From assembly GCF_018403225.1 (NCBI RefSeq), contig NZ_BOSG01000001.1:1364001-1428000 (forward strand): a DNA stretch of 64,000 bases, in the 5' to 3' direction. Shown piece by piece: positions 8,000 through 15,585 of this stretch; the stretch's first letter is position 1, and every line of letters begins with the position of its first letter. Origin of the DNA: Paenibacillus sp. J23TS9 (GTDB lineage Bacteria; Bacillota; Bacilli; Paenibacillales; Paenibacillaceae). Below the pieces are notes generated by a model. The model saw only the letters and a program-made list of their open reading frames with translations, searched no databases and had not been told where the DNA came from. The translations under genes were made by a program, and so were the position numbers.

Positions 8000-8179
8000 C
8001 TATTTTGCGAGTAATGGGCCGAACAATCTGTTATCATTACTGCGAAACCAATCATCAACTACAAGATAAACGATTTCTGCGGGGTCTTCGATTTCTTCTA
8101 TACTCAGTAGGTGAAAATATTTCACGTAATTCTCTATCTTTTGTCTTACGAACTGTATTAAGTCAACATGTTCTAAAGC
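8000..8179 (-). pseudogene. Open frame without start, unrecognised fragment
   Basis: A 59-codon minus-strand frame lies between two stops and reads as globular protein, with segments VRQKIENYVKYFHLL and IEEIEDPAEIVYLVVDDW. There is no ATG, GTG or TTG start. It may be the C-terminal end of a decayed gene. I do not recognise it. Confidence 0.35.
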
Positions 8180-8241
8180 TTACTCAGCTGTAATCACAAT
8201 TGCTCTACTCTAAGCCAGAGACCGCATTGAAAAATGCGGGC

Positions 8242-8724
8242 TTACCACTTGCGAATAGCGGTGATATAAGAAATCAGTGCCCCAATAGAAGCAATCGTCC
8301 GCACATGATTCCACGGCACCCAACTGTCCAAAAACTTCTTCCATGCTTGAGCCCCCTCCGAACTCCCTGGAGTTGCAGCGGCTAACGTATCGTTGAGCGG
8401 CACATTGAATATAGCAGTTACTAGGAATACTCCAACAAAGAAGATCAGGCTTCCAACAATCACATATAGTGCGCTGGTGTTGCCCAAATTGAAAAATGAA
8501 GTGATTCCTAAAAAGACACTTAAGGCTGTAGAGCCCATGAAAACCCACATAAAAGACGACTGCAGAATCGTCGTGTTAATACTTTGCATAGCGGATATGC
8601 CCTCTCCCGAGGGAAGCTTGGTAAGCGATTGCATGACGAAAGCTGAGAAGGTGAAGAATACACCAGCAAGCAAGCCAACCCCCAATGAAGATACAAATGT
8701 TACATAATAAAGAAGCTTCATCAT
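8242..8724 (-). CDS. DUF1772 (anthrone oxygenase-like) membrane protein
   Basis: A 160-residue protein with four predicted membrane helices. The C-terminal part carries the DUF1772 hallmarks: FNVPLND between helices 3 and 4, then WKKFLDSWVPWNHVRTIAS, where Trp, Asn, His and Arg are conserved. The family includes fungal anthrone oxygenases, but bacterial members are uncharacterised. The ATG at 8724 has GGAGG eight bases upstream, which favours it over the longer frame to 8739. It is not linked to an obvious pathway; neighbours are a hydrolase and non-coding repeats. Confidence 0.85.
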   Translation of the reverse strand: MMKLLYYVTFVSSLGVGLLAGVFFTFSAFVMQSLTKLPSGEGISAMQSINTTILQSSFMWVFMGSTALSVFLGITSFFNLGNTSALYVIVGSLIFFVGVFLVTAIFNVPLNDTLAAATPGSSEGAQAWKKFLDSWVPWNHVRTIASIGALISYITAIRKW

Positions 8725-8739
8725 TAATATTTCCTCCAA

Positions 8740-9062
8740 TACCCATTAGTTGAAATAAAATATCAAATCCTTGGATCATTCGGTATTTTCCAAGCGGTTG
8801 CTCACTTCGTACAGTTGAAATTGCCTTGGGTGTTCAAGATTGTATTATATCTTTGACGAAGTTTATGCCAGCATTCATGAATTTCGTTCTCTAATTCTCC
8901 TCCTTGGTCCGTGGCGAATACCGTGCGAGTGTTGAGAAACCATGGTATCAAAACTCGCAACCAGCCGCGTGATGGTGGAGTGTTGAAGATGGAGAGACCG
9001 GCAGATATCCATCTGTGAGATGCCTTCATTCTCCGGAACCTTCGGTTAGGTGGTGCAGGTGT
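8740..9062. other. Non-coding stretch with one doubtful frame
   Basis: A 75-codon minus-strand frame at 8802-9029 contains a plausible protein-like tail (TDQGGELENEIHECWHKLRQRY) but no ribosome binding site or known family. It may be a remnant. Nothing else was found. Confidence 0.3.
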
Positions 9063-9145
9063 GTCCGGTTGAATTCACATCCGCCCTCTTCTACCTCCGA
9101 CCGGACTGTGGGCGAATGCGAAGCAGTGTGAATACGTTGATATCC
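9063..9145. repeat. Palindromic repeat A1 (copy of B1 at 32123)
   Basis: GTCCGGTTG opens and CGACCGGAC closes an inner dyad, followed by GGGCGAATGCGAAGC and GTGAATACGTTGATATCC. The whole block is nearly identical to 32123-32206. It lies just beyond the 3' end of a HAD hydrolase remnant, as B1 lies beyond the 3' end of the intact HAD gene. Confidence 0.8.
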
Positions 9146-9149
9146 TAGC

Positions 9150-9271
9150 ATTATACTTCTAGGATATCTCTAATAATACAAATTGATCAGAATGATTCTG
9201 ATCAATTAATGTATCATCCGCATCGAATAATACTACATCGTATCGCAGAAAACAGAAAACACACCTCCTGG
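9150..9271 (-). pseudogene. HAD hydrolase remnant, internally deleted
   Basis: Compared with the intact HAD gene at 32211-32915, this locus keeps the region before the start (AGGAGGTGTGTTTTCTG plus a 7-base duplication), the first coding part with the DxDDTLID phosphatase motif (here DADDTLID; the intact copy has DVDDTLID) and the last codons around GATATCCTAGAAG. About 600 bases between them are missing and the reading frame closes soon after the junction. The 3' end retains the GATATCCTAG...CTAGGATATC hairpin. It is dead, and shows that the HAD gene once followed the NUDIX gene here. Confidence 0.85.
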
Positions 9272-9298
9272 GTTAGTGTATAGGTCCTTCTAATATGA

Positions 9299-9712
9299 TT
9301 ATGTATTAAACTCTATAAAAAAAGGCTCTTGTCGGTTTATACAATACTCAATTCGTTCTTTAAAATTCATAAACGTAACCATACTAAGAGCTTCATGCTT
9401 TGTAAAATAACCAATTTCGAGACTCTCATTGGATGTTCTGAAATCCCCGCCTATTGGTCGCCCTAAAAATAATGTATTACAAATACAATCTTTAACATTC
9501 TGAAAAACCCCACAAAATTTAATAATTTCGATGTCTATACCGGTTTCTTCCTTAGTTTCTCTAATTGCAGCATCTGTTAATGATTCACCTTCTTCAACTA
9601 CACCTCCTGGCATTTCCCATCCTCTTTCGGGTCCTCTAAGTAATAAAATCTTGTTTTCATTATTCACTACAATCGCAGCGGCGGAAATAAAGTGCTTTGG
9701 AGGATTATTCAT
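9299..9712 (-). CDS. NUDIX hydrolase
   Basis: A 137-residue protein starting at the ATG at 9712, with AAGGGA upstream. The Nudix box is complete: GGVVEEGESLTDAAIRETKEETGI fits G-x5-E-x7-R-E-U-x-E-E-x-G-U, the Mg-binding loop that hydrolyses nucleoside diphosphates linked to other groups. The N-terminal ISAAAIVVNNENKILLLRGPERGWEMP is typical of a Bacillales subfamily whose substrates are not established. It lies between palindrome A2 (upstream) and the HAD remnant (downstream). Its first 50 codons and upstream region recur at 32911-33085, where the rest of the gene is deleted. Confidence 0.9.
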   Translation of the reverse strand: MNNPPKHFISAAAIVVNNENKILLLRGPERGWEMPGGVVEEGESLTDAAIRETKEETGIDIEIIKFCGVFQNVKDCICNTLFLGRPIGGDFRTSNESLEIGYFTKHEALSMVTFMNFKERIEYCINRQEPFFIEFNT

Positions 9713-9751
9713 CAAAGTTAGTCCCTTCATGATTAGGTTTGCTCAGATTTT

Positions 9752-9895
9752 ATATAACGTTCCCATATTCACGACGCGAGCTGACCTTAGATAGCTCCTA
9801 TCTTAGGTCGGCTTGTGTGTCGTCTGAGTTATCTCCCATGATTATACATCGGACGATCAAAGGCGTAAGCCCCCAGCGTGAATATAATGTTATAT
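9752..9895. repeat. Branched palindrome A2 (attC-like topology)
   Basis: ATATAAC (9752-9758) pairs with GTTATAT (9889-9895) and ATATTCACG (9765-9773) pairs with CGTGAATAT, leaving a 6-base versus 3-base internal loop. Inside are two further hairpins: GACCTTAGATAG/CTATCTTAGGTC (9783-9809) and TCGTCTGA/TCGGACGA. The block separates the NUDIX gene from the GNAT gene. Outer arms and core resemble B2 at 33064-33225, but the middle differs. Confidence 0.75.
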
Positions 9896-10088
9896 GACGT
9901 ACTTGCCTTCCTGAATCACCACTAAAATACGATACTTCTCTGACATCATTAATCTTACTAATAAGATTGGCTTCCGGATTCCTCTTCCGGATTCCTTTAA
10001 CTAAATAATATCTTACAAATTTAATATATAATAGACTCATTATAATTGATGTCCTGTATATCCTTTTTCTAGTGTCCTACACGCTTTG

Positions 10089-10475
10089 TTATTGGGAACA
10101 ATTAGATATATTTAAATATTCATGCTTCAAGATACTCATCATTATACGATCGACATATTGACCATACTTATAGACTTCGTCTCTAAGTATGCCATCCTGC
10201 TTGAAGCCCGACTTTTCATAACTCCGAATAGCACCAGGATTATCAGCATCTACCGTCAAATACACTTTATGAAGATTTAAACGCTCGAACGCAAAATCCA
10301 GGACAACACTTGTCACTTCTGTTGCATAACCTTGCCCCCATACCATTTTGTTCCCAATCCAAATACCAAATTCAGCATGCTTGGACCAAGGATGGATCTT
10401 AAACAATTGGGTACTGCCAATCGGGATGCCGTGCCTCATTGTTTGTTTTAGGGCCCCCATTCGGTAGCGCTCCAC
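10089..10475 (-). CDS. GNAT acetyltransferase, N-terminally short
   Basis: The 128 residues match the C-terminal two thirds of a RimJ/RimL-type N-acetyltransferase: strand GIPIGSTQLFKI, AEFGIWIGNKMVWGQGYATEVTSVVLDFAF with the acetyl-CoA loop (VWGQGYATE), then HKVYLTVDADNPGAIRSYEKSGF. Family members usually have about 50 more residues at the N-terminus, so this is either a truncated gene or one joined to a new start (GTG at 10475). A GTTAGAT core lies 11 bases upstream at 10486-10492 (minus strand) exactly where the missing part should begin, so the truncation may coincide with a recombination point. Confidence 0.7.
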   Translation of the reverse strand: MERYRMGALKQTMRHGIPIGSTQLFKIHPWSKHAEFGIWIGNKMVWGQGYATEVTSVVLDFAFERLNLHKVYLTVDADNPGAIRSYEKSGFKQDGILRDEVYKYGQYVDRIMMSILKHEYLNISNCSQ

Positions 10476-10679
10476 AGTGTCCTGTATCTAACCCTTGCTG
10501 CTATTGGATTTTAACTTCGTTCATAAGCACTAAGATAAAGATTAGATTGTGAAGAAATACACTTAAGCAAGACATGGATAACTTTGCTATTTCCCCCGTT
10601 TCTGTATTTCTATGCAGTAAAAATATTCCTGTTTAGTACCTGTGCTTCTTCTATCCTCACTAACTTTATACTTCGTTCT

Positions 10680-11285
10680 TTATTCTTCGACAGGGATGCC
10701 CGCAACTTTCAAATGCCCATAGGTAACAAGTCTACTAAACTGAGATGAAGCTTCATCCGCAGGAAGAGGCTGATCATTTTTTATCCACCAAATAACAATC
10801 CCCATGAAAGCCGATACGAGATATTCGAGCCGCAATTCCTTGGATATCGCTAAATGGGAGTGTTCCTGCACAAGATCTTTTCCCTCATTTAATTTATCTT
10901 TAATGATATTCTCCATTTTTACTCGAAACTGATAAATTCTATTCTCTTCAATTAACATGGCGTAGTAAAAGGTATTGTTGTGCGAGATATGTTCCAGTAC
11001 AGTTTGCATGACTGTCTCAAGTAAAGAAATGCTGAAAGGGCTCATGCTGATGGGACAAAGAACGACGGCATCCTTTAGTTCGCTCAACAATTCATCCATA
11101 CATGTTTCCAATAAATCAGGCTTGTTTTGATAGTGAAGATAAAAAGTGTTCCGGTTAATCATAGCTCGATCGGCAATATCCTGGATTGTTATCCCTTCAT
11201 ATCCTTTTTCCTGAATGAGCTCATAAAACGCCTTTCGAATGAATTGTTTCGTGCGGAGTACTCTTAGGTCGGTTTTTTTGTTCAT
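10680..11285 (-). CDS. TetR family regulator, divergent from the SnoaL gene
   Basis: A 201-residue protein. Residues 10-60 form the TetR helix-turn-helix: RTKQFIRKAFYELIQEKGYEGITIQDIADRAMINRNTFYLHYQNKPDLL. The rest is helical with a C-terminal domain of the DhaS/YfiR-like type (contains IVIWWIKNDQPL), presumed ligand binding. It is transcribed away from the SnoaL-like gene at 11475, and a 35-bp inverted repeat overlaps the start point of that gene. I infer that it represses the divergent gene and perhaps itself. Ligand unknown. Confidence 0.9.
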   Translation of the reverse strand: MNKKTDLRVLRTKQFIRKAFYELIQEKGYEGITIQDIADRAMINRNTFYLHYQNKPDLLETCMDELLSELKDAVVLCPISMSPFSISLLETVMQTVLEHISHNNTFYYAMLIEENRIYQFRVKMENIIKDKLNEGKDLVQEHSHLAISKELRLEYLVSAFMGIVIWWIKNDQPLPADEASSQFSRLVTYGHLKVAGIPVEE

Positions 11286-11374
11286 TTTTTGTTCCTCCTA
11301 AGTTTATTTTCAGTCGTTATGCGACAAATTATGATGAATTGTCTGTTATCCTTCAAAACTAAAAATATTGAATA

Positions 11375-11403
11375 TTGAGCTTGATATTCATCATTATTAT
11401 AAT
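11375..11403 (+). promoter_or_regulatory. Sigma-A-type promoter of the SnoaL gene
   Basis: TTGAGC (11375-11380), 17-base spacer, TATAAT (11398-11403). The expected start point is near 11410, immediately before the inverted repeat at 11411-11445. Confidence 0.75.
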
Positions 11404-11410
11404 GAGCAAG

Positions 11411-11445
11411 AGATAAATAAACAACAATATGTTCATTATTTATCT
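11411..11445. promoter_or_regulatory. Candidate TetR operator, 10-15-10 inverted repeat
   Basis: AGATAAATAA (11411-11420) and TTATTTATCT (11436-11445) are perfect complements separated by 15 bases. The site begins at the predicted transcription start of the SnoaL gene, so an occupied operator would block it. Assignment to the TetR gene at 10680-11285 is inferred from divergent layout. Confidence 0.65.
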
Positions 11446-11474
11446 AGTGATAAAAATATAAGGAGGACATTCCA

Positions 11475-12254
11475 ATGTCATTTAACCATCAAAATGAGCT
11501 TGTTCGTAAGGCAGTCGCTGTGATTGAAAGTTTTGAGAGCGGCAACCCTGAAGCGATTACGGCTTACGTTCACCCAGATCAATATATTCAGCACAACCAA
11601 GGCTTATCTGATGGCCGTGCGTCCATGCTTGGTGCACTTGATCACTTAAAGGAAATTGGTACGAAGGTAAGTATTAAGCGTGCTTTGATCGACGGAGAAT
11701 ATGTAGTACTTCATTCCATATATGATTTTTTTGGACCCAAAATCATCATTGATATTTTCCGTTTTGAGAATGGATTGATTGTTGAACACTGGGACAATAT
11801 GCAAGCAATGGAAAGCAAGACACTAAGCAACCATACGATGATTGACGGACCAGTCACGATCAAGGATATCGACAAGACAGATGCCAACAAAGAATTAGTC
11901 AAAAGTTATGTTGAAAACATCTTGTTTGGGAAGAACCTCAGCCTGCACTCTTCTTACTTTAATGGAGATAAATACATTCAGCATAGTCCTCATATTGCAG
12001 ACGGGCTTTCCGGTCTCCATGCTGCATTGCAGGCGCTTAAGGAGAAAAACATTAAATTCGAATATACTCAGATCCACCAGGTGATTGGAGAAGGCGATTT
12101 TGTGCTTGTAGTGAGTGAAGGATTTTTTAATGATCAGCACACTGCGTTCTATGATTTATTTCGCGTGGAGAACGAAAAGATTGCCGAGCATTGGGATGTA
12201 GTTGAAACCGTACTGCCGGTAGAAAAACGAAAAAACTCGAACAGCAGATTTTGA
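11475..12254 (+). CDS. Tandem SnoaL/NTF2-like protein
   Basis: A 259-residue protein made of two NTF2-like (SnoaL) domains, residues about 8-115 and 133-245. Each repeats the same pattern: YVHPDQYIQHNQGLSDG / YFNGDKYIQHSPHIADG, then an inner strand ending FRFENGLIVEHWD / FRVENEKIAEHWD. SnoaL folds form a cone-shaped cavity and serve as cyclases, isomerases or binding proteins; no specific reaction can be assigned. The start has AAGGAGGACATTCC upstream. Expression is probably controlled by the divergent TetR gene through the operator at 11411-11445. The short polar end KRKNSNSRF is usual for the family. Confidence 0.88.
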   Translation: MSFNHQNELVRKAVAVIESFESGNPEAITAYVHPDQYIQHNQGLSDGRASMLGALDHLKEIGTKVSIKRALIDGEYVVLHSIYDFFGPKIIIDIFRFENGLIVEHWDNMQAMESKTLSNHTMIDGPVTIKDIDKTDANKELVKSYVENILFGKNLSLHSSYFNGDKYIQHSPHIADGLSGLHAALQALKEKNIKFEYTQIHQVIGEGDFVLVVSEGFFNDQHTAFYDLFRVENEKIAEHWDVVETVLPVEKRKNSNSRF

Positions 12255-12361
12255 GTTTGGAGCAGCTGAACCACAAACAGACATCAACGAGATGAATTGT
12301 GATGATGTCTTTCACATGGCGGATGTATTTGAGTGGACAAATTCATCCTTCAAATGGATAT

Positions 12362-12387
12362 AAAAGCGTTGCTTCTGCAACGCTTTT
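12362..12387 (+). terminator. Rho-independent terminator of the SnoaL gene
   Basis: AAAAGCGTTGC, loop TTCT, GCAACGCTTTT, followed by ATT. It lies 108 bases after the stop codon. Confidence 0.88.
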
Positions 12388-12467
12388 ATTCATTGCAATT
12401 AAGTGAACATGTGGAGCAAGGATCATCAACATTATGTTTATTGTAAACAGATAAGGAGTAGAGGTTC

Positions 12468-13646
12468 ATGAGAATGCTCAATGAAAAAATGACTTGGCTG
12501 GGAGTGATACTCGTATTGGCCGTTTTGATCCTATTCGGATTAGCGACGCTGGGTTCGGTGCTTGGTGCTAAGCCAAAGGAGCTTCCGGTGGCAATCGTTG
12601 TTCTTGACCAGTCGAGTGAGCTGCCCTCTGGCGGAACGTTAGAGGTAGGTGAGATGATTCAGGCGAAATTAGTTTCGAACCTGGCGCTACCGTTTGTCTG
12701 GCATGTTGTGGATAACGAGGAACAAGCTCGGGAAGGGCTAGAAAAACGCGAATATTACGGCGCGTTGGTGATTCCGGCGGATCTGAGCAGTGGCCTTCTT
12801 TCATTAGCAAGTTCTTCACCACTTCCTCCTCAAGTGAAGATCCTTGCCAACGAGGGTATGAGCACCCAAGCCTCGACGATAGTAATACAGGAATTGGGGC
12901 AAGCTCTGAGAATGATTAGCGCAGAACTGTCGCAACAGCTGCTTGAGCAGATCGGACAGCAAAAGGAGCAAATTCCAGTTGAGACGGCTAAAGCTTTAGT
13001 GACACCTATGAACGTTCAGGAAGAAGTCATTCATTCGCCGGGGGTGAACAATGCCTTGGGGAATGCACCGGCTTTGCTGACCCAGGTTATGTGGATCGGC
13101 AGTCTGGTGACTGGAATTTTCATGTTCCTGGCTAGTAAGAAGGCGATTGCTGCAGGTTCAAGAAGATGGGCGGTCAATGCGATGCAAGTGATCGTTGGAC
13201 TTACGTTCGTTAACATTGCATCGGGCTTCACCATTTGGATGGCCTTGTCGTGGTACGGTATGGAAATGGCGGATGCAGGAGGAACTTGGTTGTTCTTATG
13301 GCTGGTCGGTTCGACGTTCTTTCTGCTGCAATGTTGCTTGCTGAATTGGATCGGGTTCCGGGCGATGCCACTGCTCGTATTTCTGATGTTTTTCTCCATC
13401 CCGTTGCTGAACACGGCTCCGGAGTTCTTGCCACAGACTGCGCAAGATTGGATCTATTCGTGGACACCATTGCGGTTTGCGGCAGGGGGGCTGCGCGAAG
13501 TGATGTACTTCGGCGGAATGGATGCTGCATCTTCGAACGCCTCAATCTTGTTGGGCATAGCTGTGGGATTTTTGGTACTGATACTCGCTTCAGGATTTAA
13601 AGCTGGTCGAGCGACAGATGGAGCAGCAGGCATTCGACTCTTTTGA
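12468..13646 (+). CDS. YhgE/Pip-like (DUF3533) membrane protein
   Basis: A 392-residue protein with one N-terminal helix (about residues 12-34), a large extracytoplasmic domain (about 35-205) and five or six helices in the C-terminal half. The start of the outer domain, PKELPVAIVVLDQSSE, then REGLEKREYYGALVIPADLS, is the hallmark of YhgE/Pip and ABC-2-type related proteins: a predicted nucleotide-like fold displayed outside the membrane. Such proteins act in phage or toxin reception and in secretion in some Firmicutes, but the function here is unknown. AAGGAG lies nine bases before the ATG. It is a single gene ended by a hairpin at 13706. Confidence 0.82.
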   Translation: MRMLNEKMTWLGVILVLAVLILFGLATLGSVLGAKPKELPVAIVVLDQSSELPSGGTLEVGEMIQAKLVSNLALPFVWHVVDNEEQAREGLEKREYYGALVIPADLSSGLLSLASSSPLPPQVKILANEGMSTQASTIVIQELGQALRMISAELSQQLLEQIGQQKEQIPVETAKALVTPMNVQEEVIHSPGVNNALGNAPALLTQVMWIGSLVTGIFMFLASKKAIAAGSRRWAVNAMQVIVGLTFVNIASGFTIWMALSWYGMEMADAGGTWLFLWLVGSTFFLLQCCLLNWIGFRAMPLLVFLMFFSIPLLNTAPEFLPQTAQDWIYSWTPLRFAAGGLREVMYFGGMDAASSNASILLGIAVGFLVLILASGFKAGRATDGAAGIRLF

Positions 13647-13705
13647 GTTTAAATTCGCTTAGCGTACAAAATTCCCGAAATACTGACGGTACCCGTTTTA
13701 TTTAC

Positions 13706-13747
13706 CTAGAAAGACACCGCCAGATAAATTGGCAGTGTTCTTTCTAG
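13706..13747 (+). terminator. Imperfect hairpin after the YhgE-like gene
   Basis: CTAGAAAGACACCGCCA faces TGGCAGTGTTCTTTCTAG with two mismatched positions. The tail is not strongly T-rich, so it could be a weak terminator or simply a stable dyad. Confidence 0.5.
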
Positions 13748-14229
13748 GTTGCCGCCCCCATACCCCGATAATGGTGGGCAACTTTTTTATAAATTTGGTC
13801 TGAACGCAGTGTTTTTATGTTCATATCTCTCACTCCTAACCAAGGAGAGCTTTATGATATGAACCACCATTGAAAAGCGACCTGTTCATGTGATTCCATC
13901 GTTTCATGCCATGCGAGATTCTTTGGATATCCATTATGAGGTAGCACTATTTTATCCCTCCATGTTTTATTCGTAATTGTAAATGCCCAGGAAACATGGA
14001 GGAAATTTGTTTGTACAAAAGAGCCTACGCTATTTCGTGAAGCAGCGGTCAAAAGACTTCGAACACGATCGTCTCACAAACGCCGACGGCTCATTTATTA
14101 ATGGGGGCAGGTACTTAGTATCCTCCACTGCATGTGCTGTGGACACATTTATCCACTTCATTCTGATTGTAAATGTTAAGATCGGGGAACAGTAAGAACC
14201 TAATTGCAGGAGAGGAGAAGAGTTGCACA
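13748..14229. other. Non-coding stretch with an 11-bp inverted repeat
   Basis: CCTCCATGTTT (13957-13967) is repeated as AAACATGGAGG at 13992-14002. Overlapping 66-70 codon frames on both strands lack ribosome binding sites and family resemblance. I see no supported gene. Confidence 0.4.
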
Positions 14230-15516
14230 ATGGAAAAAGTCAAATATGGAAATCTTTACAAAACCAATTCCTCGAACGATAGAAATGAACAAAATAACCG
14301 AAACGGCAAAAGTAAGGTAGGATTTCTCCTTTATTTAGCTATTGCCTCGGTCCCAATTGTGTTTGTGTTAGGAAATTCCATGCTGGTGCCGATATTGCCA
14401 CAAATGAAAAACGAGCTTCACATCTCAAGATTACAAAGTTCTCTTGTTATTACCGTATTTTCATTACTGGCCGGAATATTCATACCGGTTGCCGGCTTTC
14501 TATCCGATCGATTTTCTCGAAAGGCTGTCATGATTCCAGCTCTTATCATTTACGGGTCTGCAGGAATCTTAGCAGGATTTGGGGCGACTTGGCATTCATA
14601 TACAGTAATTATTATAGCTAGAGCCATTCAAGGCATTGGGGCAGCGGGAACAGGCGCTGTTACCATGGCGCTTGTGGGTGACCTTTATAATGGGGCTACC
14701 GAATCAAAAGTACTAGGTGTTACAGAAGCAGCAAACGGAACAGGCAAAGTGCTTAGTCCCGTTATTGGAACTTTATTCGCTCTAATTACTTGGTTTACCC
14801 CTTTTTTCGCTTTTCCGGTGTTCTGCCTGATGTCTTTGCTTTGTGTTATTTTCATTATTAAGGAGCCGCACAAAACTAAAGAACCTCCGAAGTTAAAAAA
14901 GTATTTATCCGATACCGGATCGATTCTAAAGGAAAAAGGCCGCTGGCTTTTCCCAGCCTTTTTTTCCGGGGCTCTTGCGCTGTTTAACTTATTCGGAGTT
15001 TTGTTTTATCTGTCTGACACCCTCGAAGAAGCTCCGTATAACATTGACGGTGTCAAAAAGGGGCTTATATTGGCAATACCCCTGTTGGGTATGGTAATCA
15101 CTTCTTACACAACGGGTGCTCTGATAAAGAAAAACGGCACTTTAATGCGATGGCTTATTAACATTGGTTTTATTATTTTAGCCGGATCACTTACATGCTG
15201 TATCTTTTTGCATACCAAACTGATTATTTTCATCGTTCTTTTGACAATCGGTGCAATTGGAACTGGTCTTATATTACCGTGTCTCAATACGATGATAACC
15301 GGTACTGTCCAGAAGGAGGAACGAGGCATGATTACCTCGATTTATAATAGTTTGCGATCGATCGGCGTTGCATTTGGACCACCGCTGTTTGGTTATTTGA
15401 TGAAGGTTTCGAATCAGCTGGTTTTTATCGTCGTGGCTTCTTTAGCCGTGGTCGCACTTTTGCTCGTCTTCTTTATGATTAAGCCCAAAGGCCAACTCAA
15501 ATCGGCCAAAAATTAA
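14230..15516 (+). CDS. MFS multidrug efflux transporter (DHA type)
   Basis: A 428-residue protein from the ATG at 14230, with AGGAGAGGAG upstream. After a polar N-terminal tail of about 30 residues come 12 to 14 predicted helices. The loop between helices 2 and 3 carries the MFS motif A, GFLSDRFSRKAVMIP, and helix 5 carries GIGAAGTGAVTMALVGDLY, the antiporter-type motif C region. This marks a drug:proton antiporter. The closest general type is the Bacillus Blt/Bmr and tetracycline-efflux-like group; the substrate cannot be read from the sequence. It stands alone, followed by a pseudogene on the other strand. Confidence 0.9.
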   Translation: MEKVKYGNLYKTNSSNDRNEQNNRNGKSKVGFLLYLAIASVPIVFVLGNSMLVPILPQMKNELHISRLQSSLVITVFSLLAGIFIPVAGFLSDRFSRKAVMIPALIIYGSAGILAGFGATWHSYTVIIIARAIQGIGAAGTGAVTMALVGDLYNGATESKVLGVTEAANGTGKVLSPVIGTLFALITWFTPFFAFPVFCLMSLLCVIFIIKEPHKTKEPPKLKKYLSDTGSILKEKGRWLFPAFFSGALALFNLFGVLFYLSDTLEEAPYNIDGVKKGLILAIPLLGMVITSYTTGALIKKNGTLMRWLINIGFIILAGSLTCCIFLHTKLIIFIVLLTIGAIGTGLILPCLNTMITGTVQKEERGMITSIYNSLRSIGVAFGPPLFGYLMKVSNQLVFIVVASLAVVALLLVFFMIKPKGQLKSAKN

Positions 15517-15585
15517 TAAAACGCATGCTTATCTGGTTTGAACAAGTAGAGAAAAATCCAGGTTAGAGAGCACTCCCGCCCGTAA

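Noticed and set aside
7981..8003. A TTTAGCTCAGCGGTC stretch resembling a tRNA D-arm
   Set aside because: No acceptor stem, anticodon arm or TTCGA loop at the right distance on either strand.
9798..10040. An 80-codon frame across palindrome A2
   Set aside because: It runs through the repeat and the spacer, with no ribosome binding site; the repeat explains the sequence.
13852..14195. Overlapping 66-70 codon frames around the 11-bp inverted repeat
   Set aside because: Both strands are open for a similar length, neither has start signals, and no family is recognisable.
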